This document shows positions 24,480-39,585 of a DNA stretch of 64,000 bases, in pieces. The stretch is taken from positions 62,001 to 126,000 of the forward strand of contig JADFUC010000693.1 in the NCBI GenBank assembly GCA_019722365.1, written 5' to 3'. The notes beneath the pieces are model-generated. The model worked only from the letters and a program-made list of their open reading frames with translations. It did not search any database and was not told where the DNA came from. Source of the DNA: Lithospermum erythrorhizon. Its lineage: Eukaryota; Streptophyta; Magnoliopsida; Boraginales; Boraginaceae. The position numbers and the translations under genes were made by a program. How positions within the stretch are numbered: position 1 is the stretch's first letter; each line of letters opens with the position of its first letter.

Positions 24480-25800
24480 TTAACGTCGGGATAGCGTCGG
24501 ATATGACATTTCAGTGCTTGTCGAGTTGGCGTCGATTCGATTCCCGCTCGAAGTGTTTTACGGTATTCAAATTAGTATAAAAATTAGCATCGAATAAGCG
24601 TCGGGTTAAGCGTCGGAGCCGTCGCGAAATTCCCAGAACAAGTCTTTAAATACTCCTTACATCACATTATCAATTTTATTTCATTCTCTTTACTAGGTTT
24701 ATTTCCGTCTTTCTCTATTTTAATTCATTCCCGATTGTTTTTTACCGTCTCGTTTTTGATTTAATTACTAACTTTTGTTTATTTTCTAACTGTTTGATTT
24801 CTTTACAGGTGGCTGAAAGAGGTAATTTGTTCATTACTCGTTTGTATTATTATTCTTAGCTTTGTTTAATTTCATTTTGTAGGTGAAACCGTCTTGTTCT
24901 TCAATTTTTTAAATTAATTAGTTTCTAATATTTTATATTATGTTTTTTTTTGTAGAAAATTGGACGAATTTATGGAGAAATTTCTTCAGTGGAGGTAGTT
25001 TCTTATTTTTATATTATGTTATTTTTTTAATAACAAATGTTGATAATCTGATGATATTTTATATGTTTCTTTGTGTTTGTTTGTGTTATTTGTATTTAAC
25101 TTTGTGTTTGTGTTTGTTTGTGTTATTGTGTTTGTTTGTGTTATTTTGTTGTAGCAAGTTTGTGTTATTTGTGTTTCTTTGTGTTTTTATATGGCTTTTT
25201 TTGGATATTTTTGTTGTGATTGAGATTGTATGAACTGGAAATATTATGATTGTATGGATTAAGGAATATGAATCGCGTCGGGATCTTTGTAATCCATTTC
25301 TTGACGTCACCGGATGAGTTTTTAATGCAGGCGAAACATTAGCGTCGAGATATGGCAGCCAGGTCAAAATCAAATAAAATATGGCATCGGTTTGGCATCG
25401 GGTAAAATTAAATAAAAATAAATTATATTATATAGAATATAAATTATATTATATGTTGGTGTCAGTCGGGCGTCGAGAACGTTAAATCAAAATAAATTAG
25501 ATTATCGTATGGCGTCGGTGGCGTCAGTCGTAATTAAATAAAAATAAATTAAGAAATGTTGGCGTCGGTATAGCATCGGTTATATTTAAATCAATAATAA
25601 ATTAATTTAAGTGTTTGTGTCGGTATTGAGTCGATAGCTGCGCGCTTTTAAATCGGAGCTTTTGGCGTCGGAGTTTGGCATCAGGATGGAAATTAGCGAG
25701 GCGTAAAAATAGCGTCGATTAGTGCAGATGCGACCCATTATTAAAATAATGTTAGCGGTTGTGTCGGTTTTTGAACTCTGAAAGTCCATTTCCAGTAGTA
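24480..25800 (+). repeat. Subterminal GCGTCGG repeats and right end of the CACTA element
   Basis: At least a dozen variants of GCGTCGG or GCATCGG, all in the same orientation, occur between 24,490 and 25,720 (for example 24,492, 24,598, 24,609, 25,275, 25,470, 25,511, 25,562 and 25,663). They follow the transposase remnant and lead to tccatttccagtagta at about 25,785-25,800, which fits a CACTA right terminus with its last base changed. Such subterminal arrays are the usual TNPA-type binding regions of CACTA elements. No left terminus is visible. Confidence 0.7.
25060..25190. repeat. TTTGTGTT-type minisatellite
   Basis: Low-complexity run of tttgtgtttgtttgtgttat variants inside the CACTA right arm. 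Its open frames in both directions are products of composition. Confidence 0.8.
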
Positions 25801-25829
25801 GCCTTGATTTAATATAAATTAATTTGAAA

Positions 25830-27115
25830 TGGAAGGAATCATTTTATTATGTTTATAGTAATAAATTTATATTTTTAAATTTTCAAATTAATTCATAAGA
25901 AAAATATATTGAGTAATATTTATCGAGATTTAACTAAATGTAACATAAAATATTATTCCTTAATTTTTTAGTTAATAGATTTTAATACAGTTCAAAAAAG
26001 TGTATTGAAAATATAGAATGATAATCAGTGAAATAATATAGATTAATTAGTGCTTTAATTTAAAGATAAAAGTAATTCGAAAGTATATTGAAAATATAAA
26101 AATCTTATTTATTATACTAAAGCGATAATTATTTTCAAAAGGAGAAGTATACTTTGCATGTTTGATGTGCCTAACTCCTAAGGGAAGCAGGATAATAGTT
26201 TAAAATTGACAATACATTCCTTTCTAGTCCCACGTACGATAGTAGTACCCCTTAAAAGATTATCATATTTGATTTTTTTATGATCAAAGATTAATAAATT
26301 TTACGATATTGATATTGATTGATATTCAAAACTTTTATTTGAATCAAAATTTCAAGTTAATAGCAAAGTATATTGAAAATACTATATATTTATATTTTTT
26401 TTTCAACAAATATATATATATATATTGAGATGGATCCGGAAGATTCTAGAAGATAATATGACAATAATAATAATAGTGCGGATCCGTGATATAATTAATA
26501 TTAATTATTATTATTACCATATTATCTTCTAGAATTTTCCGAATCCATCTCAATAATATAATACATTAAAAGTTATTTGAGTTCAAAATTAAAAAATTTA
26601 AATCACTAAAAAGGTTAACTTATTAAAATCTGAAGATATGGCGTTGTAGGCCTAGTGAATGTGTCCACCACGACGCTAACTAATACTTCCTCCGTCTTTA
26701 AATTCATCTAATTTATATCTTAAAAATTAATATTAACTCTTATATATTTACTTTTTTATTATGTTTATAGTAACAAATTTATATGTTTTGATTTTCAAAT
26801 TAATAAATAAATAAATATTTAAAATAATATTTATCGAAATTTAACTAAATGCAACATAAAATATTGGAAACTTTTGCGTGTTGGGATATTAATACCAGCT
26901 ACAAGGAAGCAAGGATAATAGTTTGGAAATTGACAATATATTCTTGTCAGTCCCACAGGCAAGCTTGATCACATGTGAAGGCTCCCGCCCTTTGTCCAGT
27001 CCCTTGCGATAGTACGTATGGTAGACAGAAATATTCCCTAATTATAAACAATAATGGCAACAAAGGTATGACGTTGTCGACATCATGAATGTGTCCACCA
27101 TGCGACCTAATAATA
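25830..27115. repeat. Diverged direct duplication with no gene
   Basis: Two successive blocks share the same landmarks in order. tttattatgtttatagtaa occurs at about 25,840 and 26,755. taacataaaatatt occurs at about 25,940 and 26,850. ggataatagttt then attgacaatata/cattc occurs at about 26,190 and 26,912. gaatgtgtccaccac/atg occurs at about 26,658 and 27,088. The first copy is longer because it contains the palindrome at 26,424-26,554. Non-coding. Confidence 0.65.
26424..26554. repeat. 131-bp near-perfect palindrome (MITE-like hairpin)
   Basis: The left arm starts attgagatggatccggaaga and the right arm ends with its complement. Arms of about 37 bp differ at about two positions, and the pairing continues through the AATAATAAT/ATTATTATT stretches to leave a loop of about 25 nt. 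It lies in AT-rich non-coding DNA. It could be a very short MITE or a foldback element. Confidence 0.85.
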
Positions 27116-27410
27116 TATGCAAGTCATAACAAATTCATTTCAAGGCCAAGTGAAATTAACAAGATATAATCGAAAACCAAACTTATCTCGGACAAACTCA
27201 ACCGGTACATGAGTAGTTGGTAAGATAACTTCCATTCAAATTGTAGAAGGAATGAAGAATTACTACTATCATACATTTATATTACTTTAAAAAACGGGTT
27301 CTCACTCCATACTTGGTAATGGTAAAAATAGTTTGTAATATAATTGTAAAAGGCCCAGAGAGAGAGAGAAAAAAGAAGAAGAGATGGAGAGTAGACAGAA
27401 AAGAACCTAC

Positions 27411-29203
27411 CCAACAACCTAACTAGCACACCCCTGTTGAAGTCAAAACCACCCCTATCAGATGATACTCAGTGGACAAGTTCTTTGGCAACATTCTCAA
27501 CTGCCTTTGCCTCAGATTCGATCTGTGAAACCAACTTGCTTTGGTTACCCATCATAACATCATCTTGTTGTGAAGAAGGAAAAACTTATAGTTAATGGAT
27601 TCCAACTACACTGGTTACCTCTTCTTCCGTGGCTGAAACAGGGATGACGTGATGGGAAGCATGGAACATACTGAAATGATAGAGAGTAGTATTCTGAAAC
27701 CAGATAGCTTTGTCAAACCGATTTTCAGTATAGAAGACATTAACATGATTAGTTTTCCTTAAAGGTGACATCTGAAAGAATAACGACAGAAGACAGAACA
27801 GCCAGAGCGAGGAAAATGAAATAATTAGAGGTATAACCCAAACAGGAGAACAACATAATCTTCAGTTGGACAATAGACAATTTCCAAAATGCTTACCTTT
27901 GTCAAAATATGGCATAAAATACTCCTTACTGCCTCCCACGGAAATATCATAGGCGGATAAACATCATGAACTTGTCAAAAAAACAAAATGAATATAAGAC
28001 ATACAAGGCAAGCAAATCCAACTGGTCAACTCATCAAATCTTCTTTCATAGCAATGCTGTAAAATGTACGTTTACATCAGCTAATCATTTCACATCCTTG
28101 TAATGATGTTATCTCTAAAAATTAAGTTTAAACTTGGAGATATGGGTATTGCAATGGCAATAAGATAATTCAAGTCCAAATTCCAGTCAACATCAGTTCA
28201 GAAAAGAAAGGAAAAGTTAAATTATAGGGAGAACCTATATGTAACTCATGTGTCATGACCCTACATGGTGGTCCCAAAGGAATATGATTAAAGAGTCACA
28301 TTTTTAGCATCCAAAAAGTAATTACAATAATTGTTAGTATTTCAATATTAAGTATTTAATATTTCAGAAAAGATGTATTAAAACTCTATATATAGAGAAT
28401 TAGAGATGTAAAATGAACCATGATGATTAAGAAATGAAATGTTAATTTAGTTTCTCTCTCTTTTATGCTTCTTTCTCTCTCTAGTCTTTTCTAAATTCTA
28501 TCTCTAATCTCCCTAATCTATCTTCTTCCCCAACCATCTCCCCTTTCTTCTATCTATTCTTCTATTATCTATCCAAACCCGTAATAGCCTATCAAGGTTG
28601 TTACATCATGTTGTGTTGTGGAAATAAAGGAAGACTTATATTATTTCTGTAAACTAATCTTTTTAAAAATAAAAATAAAAATCAGCCCTTATATTTGAAG
28701 GACTCAAATCCGGGGCCTCGTTAGTGGGAGTATTACCCCATGGCCACTAGGCTTAGTCCTAGTGGTTTCTGTAACACTGAATATCATTGTACTCATTCCA
28801 AAACTATGCAGCTCATTAACAATAAGATGATATTCAACACATGAAGAAATCAAGACAAAATAAAGAAGAAACTGGTGTGCTTACACAATTGGGATAGCAT
28901 GCTCAGGGGCTAAATGCAGAACATTTGCCCGAACAGGAGGATTGATGCCTGAAGAATATCCAACAAATTCTATCATATCCCCACTCAGAATAAACGGAAG
29001 AACTTGCACAACCTAAAAAATTTCATGCTTCACCTTGAGTACAGGCGTCACTCTTCCATCCTTCAATTGAAAAAGATCAGAGAGAGATAGAGACTGTGAA
29101 GTCTCCCCATTTTGGAGAAATTGTGCCCCATTCTCATCCAAACTCCTCGCCATTTTATCATACAACCTCCTCCTCCTTTCCTCATTCGATATTGAAATTT
29201 CTG
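27411..29203 (-). pseudogene. 2H-phosphoesterase-like protein (RNA ligase/cyclic phosphodiesterase family), broken
   Basis: Five minus-strand exons match a plant family often annotated as RNA ligase/cyclic nucleotide phosphodiesterase-like (from memory): about 29,203-29,034 (LYDKMARSLDENG, LSLSDLFQLKDGRVTPVLK), 28,948-28,885 (NPPVRANVLHLAPEHAIPI), 27,932-27,897, 27,707-27,619 (IWFQNTTLYHFSMFHASHH, with HFSM fitting the first H-x-S/T-x motif of 2H enzymes) and 27,522-27,411 (ESEAKAVENVAKEL). Splice sites are good, but at least four small indels break the frame, mostly at homopolymers. The exons with the second H-x-S/T-x motif and the signal-peptide/start exon are not visible. The frame being read stops at 27,471-27,469. 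Either a truncated pseudogene or a gene damaged by sequence error and rearrangement. Confidence 0.7.
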
Positions 29204-30073
29204 ATGTATCTACAGTTTACCACCAACATTAGTTCTCCTCCGAAGTAAGAAACTTAAACTTCTCAGCAAATCACTAATTAATACTCGGGGAAGATGCAAC
29301 ACCAGCTAAAGGTAAGTAACCGATAGATTCATTACATAGGAGATTTGAATAGTAAAAATTATACTTATATTTATGTTACAGAAAATTATACCATTCATTA
29401 TGACTACGACCGTTGCAGATACATAATTTGTTGCGAGTTTAAGACATCAATAAGGAACCCCTATTGTCCACTACAATAGTTCAATATACGAAATTGAAGA
29501 CTGATGGGTCAAAATAGTTGGCTTCTCAACATATACTAAAATGGAACAGAATAACAAATTCAAAACAAATAAAGAATGCTGCAAGAAGTCAATGCTAGTA
29601 CTCTTACATGAATACAATATAAGATATTAAGCAACAAGAAGCTAACTTTATGGTAAAACAATATATAGATCAACAATTTATCAAATCATTACATTAATGT
29701 TACTGAAGCAACAGAAGCTGAAAAATTAAGGCTTTTCAATAGAAGTCTCAAAATACTCACCCCTCATTGTCCATTCGATTCCGATTAAAAGTAACAAAAG
29801 CTTCGGTGTACGTATATACATTTTTAATCAAAATTATCATGTTAATATTAACGTATATTAAGAATACTACCTTAGTACTCCCTCCGTCCTTTTTTAGTCG
29901 TCGCTTTAGCTTAGATTTCTAGATTCTTTTTAGTTGTCGTTCTACACTTTCGATAAATATATCTTTAGTTCAATACTCTCTCTTCTTTAATTCATTATTG
30001 ACTTCATTTCTTAATGAACATGCAACTATCTAGAATGCCAATTAATAAAAAACCAACTAAGTAACATTTAATA
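29203..30073. other. No gene; Stowaway left-end remnant
   Basis: AT-rich non-coding DNA between two broken genes. At 29,876-29,900 the sequence tactccctccgtcc is a typical Stowaway terminus, but no matching right end was found. Confidence 0.5.
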
Positions 30074-30266
30074 CTACCTCCGTATCCATACCTATCAATA
30101 TAAGTAATTGTTTAGTGACGAAATTATAAACATAATGAAAAATTATCAGTTTCGTTCAAACCGATCAAATATTTTGAGACAATAATTTTAGTCTAAACAA
30201 TCATTTATTATGGCACGTCGAGACAATAGTTTAATTAAGTAATCACTTATTATTGTACGGATGTAT
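30074..30266. mobile_element. Stowaway-like MITE
   Basis: About 193 bp with imperfect terminal inverted repeats: ctacctccgtatccat and aataagtaattgttta at the left, and their rough complement (aatcacttattattgtacgg at 30,241-30,260) at the right. No coding capacity. Confidence 0.6.
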
Positions 30267-30857
30267 TATATTTTAATCAAATAAATTATTAAACAACATA
30301 TATAAATTGAAAAGTGGACAATGATTTTGGGACATATCGATTAAATAAAAATTTCTATTTTACCTGAAATTTCGAAAGAGCTATTCTGAGAAAGTAAAAC
30401 AGGAAAGCACAAATTGACCATATTACAATTAATGGTTTTGACTTAAACCAAAATCCTTTTACCCTACTTCGCATTTTATCAATAGGGGAACTTAGGATAT
30501 TAGTATTTAATATGCAAATAATAAACACACCCAAACAGTAAAAATAATCAATAAAATGACTATTTTGCCCCTAAATAAAACATCCTCAAACATTACTCTT
30601 ATAAATAGGGGGCTAAAATAGTAATTTCATACCCATTCTTGTTGCTGTTTGGAGGGAATGAAGACAAATACTGTAGTATCGTGTACTCAAAAAAGTTTTA
30701 TGCGCAGGCTAGTTACGTTTGAGAATTGGCGTTTATTGGATTCGATTAAAATCTGAAAATGTCTGTTTAAATATCTACGTTAGTAGAATTAAATAAGCAT
30801 AACCCCATTAGATGGAGTTGAACAAGCGAATAAGTTACCGAATGAATTCGCGGTCCC

Positions 30858-31906
30858 TCATACATAGGAAATTTGAAAGTCACCACAGTTTGTAACCTCT
30901 CTTTCCATCTTATCCCACCTCCTCTCGTTGGCACCGTTAGTGTAGAACTTCCTGGGAACTTCAAGATTTAGGTGGAAAACAAACTCACTTCAGGGGCTCT
31001 GCGCTTCAAAATATCTTAGGCATTGTATTCGTTAAAGAATCTCTTGAAGTAAAAGGAAGTTGAAATCATGTCGAATAGGGAGCGTTTCCATACCATTGCC
31101 AATGCATACTGTGCTGAAACATGGCGAGTATAGTTCAGGGCTTGTGCAACAAACTCAAATGTGTAATAGGCTGTCCCTTCGACTTCACGCTGTGAATTAA
31201 CAAGCAATGTGAAATTCTTGCAATCAATTTTCTATTGACCCTGATGCAATGAAAGATTAGAACAGACTTGAAATAGAGAAACTCACTTCAGAAGCAGCAA
31301 TTAACTTTGTTTTCTGGGAAGGCGGAGCCAAAACCTTCTTTATTAATGTTTCAGCAACCTAGACCAACATATTTATAAAAGGTTATTCAATGCTAATAAT
31401 AATTTATAATTCTAGCGTATATGTTAAAGTGATAGAAGTCCATAATTACCCCCCTTCTACGAGGGAGAAGACACAGGTAAAACTGCCAGAAAGACTTTGG
31501 TTCGTCTCATATTGTTCGAGTATATCACTATCTACAGAGTAAAAAATATAATGCTGGTTGTTACCTCGTTTGGTGGACCAAAATCTCGAATGTTTTCTTT
31601 GGCTGTGGGAATCACGGTCACACTGACGTTCTCCAGTGGTTCAATAACATCTTTGAAGACCTTGTCCTGTCCTTCAACAACTACTTCCTGGCTCAAATGC
31701 AGAAGGAAGGTGATGAAGAGTGAACAACTAAGAAAATGTATAAGTTCTGCTTAGAGTGTTTTCAAGATAAAGCTTCGCGATTCAAATGCTAAACATGAAC
31801 TTTTGAAATTAGGATGTTCGTACCTGCCATCCAAAGGGATAAATGAAAGAATATTTGTCTTTTTTGTCGGTGACAGGCAAGAAGCCCTTCTTACTTTCTG
31901 CAGCAA
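30858..31906 (-). pseudogene. PPL1: PsbP-like protein 1 (thylakoid lumen, photosystem II), frameshifted
   Basis: PPL1 is a PsbP-family thylakoid-lumen protein needed for efficient repair of photodamaged photosystem II in Arabidopsis. Exons: 31906-31824 (ESKKGFLPVTDKKD, FIYPFGWQ), 31687-31565 (EVVVEGQDKVFKDVIEPLEN), 31358-31287 (AETLIKKVLAPPSQKTKLI), 31189-31094 (EVEGTAYYTFEF, NYTRH) and 30951-30858 (FYT then NGANERRWDKM, stop TGA at 30,860-30,858). All have GT-AG borders. After NYTRH one base is missing, so the conserved continuation is in another frame. A second frame problem lies at the last splice junction, and a few residues are lost between FYT and NGANERRW. A transit-peptide-like segment, MAIACANPRKRNESFLDS, lies at 32,957-32,870 and could be exon 1, but that link is uncertain. 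Confidence 0.85.
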
Positions 31907-33929
31907 CTGAGCCATAATATCCAAAGGGAACTTAGGATATCAGTCATAATATGCAAATAATAATGCTATATAGAGACCGATTCACTTTATTTAACAAAAC
32001 CTCATTGAAAGGAAAATAAAACTAAAGGTAAGAAAGAAAAGTAAGCAGACAAACCATCATCTCTTTAAAGAAATGAAACGGGTAATCAATAGACCAAATA
32101 ATAAACCCAAATACTAAATATTTGAAAGTGACATTAAGCATCTGATGCATTTGAAAAAAAAAGGAAGAGTAGCTAAACTTTGAAGCAACAAATATCTAAC
32201 TACATCACATTTTAAGCATGAGATAACAAGAATCATCTTAGGCGATCACCGTTAATTGGAATTAGCATTCTGATAAAGTTATCATCTGTGATGTGACATC
32301 ATTGGGTTGTTAAGTTCTGAAAAATGATGAAACTGACTTTAAGGTGTAAGCCATTTTAGTCGTTTAACGAATAGATCATGTGACTAGTTTTGAGCAATCT
32401 TTAAACAATGAAAGAAATTAGATCATTATAAATACTTGTGGTCGAGCGGACAACCCGACTTTCTTCAAATGTTTTTAATAAATCTTTTCTTCTGAATTAA
32501 ACGTAGAATCAGATGCTTAAGTTCATCATGTGAATGAAGAGATAGTGTAGAAACTAATAATGGCGATACAATGCTACTTATCAAAAACAAGCTGATAGAA
32601 TAATGTAAATATTGATTCTCGTGTAAAAGCCACATCTAAAACAAATTCTTGAAGCCATTCTAAAAGCAAACAAATGAATGTATGCTTAATGAAGACTGAC
32701 AGTTTCGTATCCTTGAAAAGTTTTAATGCGTTTTTAAACCATAAAACCTGAAAAGTCGCTGTCGTGATGCTATCTTTAGCATGGGTTTTAAATTCCTTTG
32801 TGTGGCATTCGGCTGAAATATCTCCCGTGCGCGTCGGCCGGCCTTTGTGCTTTGATAGCAATTAATGATGACCTGTAAGCAGCAGTTAGGGCCGATTCCT
32901 TTCATAGAGTCCAGAAAGGATTCGTTTCTTTTTCTCGGGTTGGCGCAAGCAATGGCCATCCGTTAATGCGGGTATAAGTATAAGCATTTGGTGCAGCGTT
33001 GTACTATCATAATTTTTATCATAACCGTTTTTACTAAAGCCTTTTGGCTAAATCTCTTATTATCTTGAATGTTGAATATCTAGATAGATTTTATAATTAA
33101 TCATCTAGCTTAAGAATTCCTCTCTTTTGATCGGCAATTGCTTATTATGATAGTGAATGAATGAAGTATAGGTGTGGCGTTTGGGGAAAAACGCCTCAAT
33201 CATTTTCATAATAGGAAATGGCGTAAATAAATACCATCCAGCTTTTTTGCAAATCTGTCGATAATGGTAGCCAATGACGTTAATTTGGGTTTGATATGTA
33301 TCCCTAAACAGATCTGTATGGTATGGAGAAGGTGTGGATGGGTTTGAAGTATGGAAACCCAAAGACAAGATTAATTTGGGTTGACCTTGTTTAGCTGTAT
33401 GAACAAATAATCCAGACATCATCGTACCACCGCCTAATTTCAATGCTTTCATCTTCATCTTCATAAGCTTGCTCCTATTCAAAACAGAAATTGGAAAAAT
33501 GGGTATAAATAAATGAGATAGCTCTTATTACATACGGAGTATAATAATAAAAAACACTCAAAATCGCAACAATCAAAATTCACTCCCCGACCCTTTGGTG
33601 GGACTAGGTGGTGTTGATATATCAGAAGATGGTGTTGATATACCAGAAGTTCTGCAACCATTTATGGGTGGAAAGACATTTATCCCTTTTCAGGCAAACC
33701 CAGTGAAAGAAACTAAAGGAAAGAAATCCAAGGCATGATTCAAATCCCAAGTGGTTCAATGAAACTGGTATCTAACCATATGGAACTTCAGTCTTTCATT
33801 GTAGAACTGGTATCTGAAATCTGAATTATTTAAATATTTAAACACTAATGATGTTTGAAGTTCAATGAAACTGGTTTCAAAGATAGTGTTGTCAATTTTT
33901 GATAGATTGGACATTACAAGTGTCCATAC
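31907..33929. other. No secure gene; possible PPL1 exon 1
   Basis: At 32,957-32,870 (minus) a short frame starting MAIACANPRKRNESF ends at a GT (CAG then gtcatc) and has the Ser/Arg/Lys-rich look of a chloroplast transit peptide. It would suit PPL1 exon 1. A 125-codon frame at 33,482-33,105 (minus) is not recognised. The rest is non-coding. Confidence 0.3.
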
Positions 33930-37400
<3,471 letters not shown>

Positions 37401-37404
37401 AATT

Positions 37405-37905
37405 ATTAGCTATTATTATTATTATTATTATGATAAAAATAAAATAATAATAAACATAATAAAAATAAAAATAATAATAACAAAATAGCTGATAATAAAA
37501 TAAAAAATAAACACTAATAAACATAATAATAAAATAAATAATAAAAATAATAATAATAATAATAAAATAAAAAATAATAAGAATATTGTAATAAAAATAA
37601 TAATAAAAATAAATTAATAATATAATAATAATAATAATAATTAATAATAATAAATATAATAATAATAACAAGTATAAAATAATATAATAATAAAAATAAT
37701 AATAAGAATATTTGCATATAAGAATAATAAAATAATAATAAAATAGTAAAAATAATAAGAATATTAATAATAGAATAATAAAAATAAAAATAATAATAAT
37801 AACAAAAATAATAATAATAATAATAATGACAAATTATAATAATAATAATAATAATAATGTATTAATAAGATTAATAATAATAATAATAATATAATAATAA
37901 TAATA

Positions 37906-37945
<40 letters not shown>

Positions 37946-37947
37946 TA
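37405..37947. repeat. Long AAT/ATA microsatellite
   Basis: About 540 bp made almost only of A and T with an AAT/ATA unit, interrupted by AAAT and single G or C bases. It borders the endogenous pararetrovirus block directly. Its open frames in both directions encode only low-complexity Ile/Leu/Tyr strings and are not genes. Confidence 0.95.
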
Positions 37948-38265
37948 TTCAATGGCAAGTGTATAAACTACTTAAAGAAAGAAGAAGCGTAATACTCATG
38001 CCGTTAAATGATATTTTAGTTGAAATTAATTATCTGAAAAATGAAATAAAAAATTTAAAACAAGAAAATAATATCTTTAGGTAATAGAATTTATAAACTA
38101 GAAAAGTCTGATAAAGATATTGTCAATATAAATGAATATAAATTTCCAAATGAAGATTTTCTTCTAGAAATGATTACATCTCAGAAATGGTATGTAAGAA
38201 TAACTCTTTTAATAGATAATTATTTTTCTAAAGAATTTATAGCTTTAATTGATAGTGAATAATTT
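37948..38265 (+). pseudogene. Endogenous caulimovirid fragment: coiled-coil and protease start
   Basis: The plus strand carries KLLKERR and then LNDILVEI, leading into a Lys/Asn-rich coiled coil (LKNEIKNLKQENN) with two frame changes. A segment ending YVRITLLIDNYF and ALIDS follows at about 38,190-38,262, where the aspartic protease of caulimovirid polyproteins begins (ALIDSG-type motif). A stop follows at once. The sequence is an old, inactive copy in the host genome. Confidence 0.6.
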
Positions 38266-38274
38266 GATTTAATT

Positions 38275-38560
38275 TAATTCATTACATAAGTTTAATCGCC
38301 TTACTTGAATCTGAACCTACTAGTTTACCATAAGTATAATTTTCATAAGGAATAAGATATCTTATCTCATAAGATTTTACGTACTCTTTACCTGAAATAA
38401 ATAAGGAAGGTCATCAATAAATTTTGATTTCCAATGGAAGCTATTACTCTCTGGTAGTTCCTCTTCTATAAGAAAACTATCTTTACTCTGTCTAAAATCG
38501 GTAGAGTTTCTGGCTTAAAAGATTTTGTAATAGAGTTCTATTTTTATTTATTATCATGTA
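38275..38560 (-). pseudogene. Opposite-strand caulimovirid-like fragment
   Basis: On the minus strand this segment has a broken open frame with FLIEEELPESNSFHWKSKF, then after a frame change SYEIRYLIPYENYTYGKLVG. The style matches the neighbouring viral block, but the viral gene it came from is not certain. It lies between two plus-strand viral fragments, so it has been inverted relative to them. Confidence 0.4.
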
Positions 38561-38689
38561 TCTACAGTAAAATACTCTGATATTAACAATTAATGTATAA
38601 ACAATATTTTCAATATTTTGTCCATTTTTCTTATTTTCTGCCCATTCAAATCATTCTTATATTATTTCACATAGCTTATAAGGTAGAAA

Positions 38690-39550
38690 TTCTTCCTAGG
38701 GCATCGAAAAATTAATTAAAGGGGCAATTGAATTAATAAATCTTATAGTATAATCTTTGCTTTTAATGTGCCTTTTGGCCATTATGAATGGAATGTTATG
38801 CCTTTTGGTCTTCAAAATGCTCCTTCTGAATTTCAGAAAATTATGAATGATATTTTCCATCGCGTATAGTGATTTATAATAGTATATAGTAATGATATTT
38901 GATATTTTTTAAACAATTGAAAATCACTCAGGAAACACTTAGATATATTTAGAAAAATCATAATCCAAAATGGTTTAGTTATATCTAAATAAAAAATGTC
39001 TCTATGTCAAACTAAAATAAGATTTTTAGGACATAATATAGAAAATTATTCCTATTAATAGAAGTATTGATTTTGCTTCAAAATTTTGAATGAAATTCTT
39101 GACAAAACACAATTACAAAGATTTCTAGGAAGTTTAAATTATATTTCCCACGTATGAAAATCATACAAAATCTTGCGGTTTTATATAACAGACTTAAGAA
39201 AAATCCAGAACCTTGGACTAATAAACATACCGAGGGCGATAAAAGATTAAGGAAAAAGTTAAGATATTACCATGTTTAATGTTAGCTAACCCAAAATTGA
39301 AAAAATTATTGAAACAGATGCTTCTGATATAGGATTCGGAGGAATCTTAAAACAAGTTAATCCAGAAACTAAACAAGAATATCTTGTTAGATTTATTCAG
39401 GAAAATGGAATAATAGTCAGAAAAATTATGCGACAATAGCAAAAGAAATTCTTGCAATTGTTAAATGCGTCTTAAAATTTCAAGATGATTTGCATAACCA
39501 AAAGTTTATTATTTGAAGACTGATTGTCAAGCCGCTAAGTTTATGTATTA
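38690..39550 (+). pseudogene. Endogenous caulimovirid reverse transcriptase-RNase H remnant
   Basis: The order of motifs is that of a caulimovirid (Petuvirus/Florendovirus-like) polymerase. [15 protein letters not shown] and FQKIMNDIF lie at about 38,775-38,860, a damaged catalytic-loop region with stops near 38,880-38,910, RFLGSLNYIS at about 39,120-39,150, and IETDASDIGFGGILKQV plus NYATIAKEILAIVKC of RNase H at 39,307-39,470. At least six frame changes or stops interrupt it. The catalytic Asp pair is not intact. Ty3-type elements share the fold, but the RNase H wording and the zinc-finger coat fragment nearby favour a pararetrovirus. Confidence 0.75.
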
Positions 39551-39585
39551 TTTTTCTTGTTTTGAAATTTTTGGCTGTTTTCGGA

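Noticed and set aside
24940..25373. Cys/Leu/Phe-rich plus frame and Asn/Thr-rich minus frame of about 96 codons each
   Set aside because: Arise from the TTTGTGTT minisatellite.
33105..33482. 125-codon minus-strand open frame starting MNRSKLMKMKM
   Set aside because: I do not recognise it. It lies between the PPL1 and AIH fragments and matches neither. Not called without a search.
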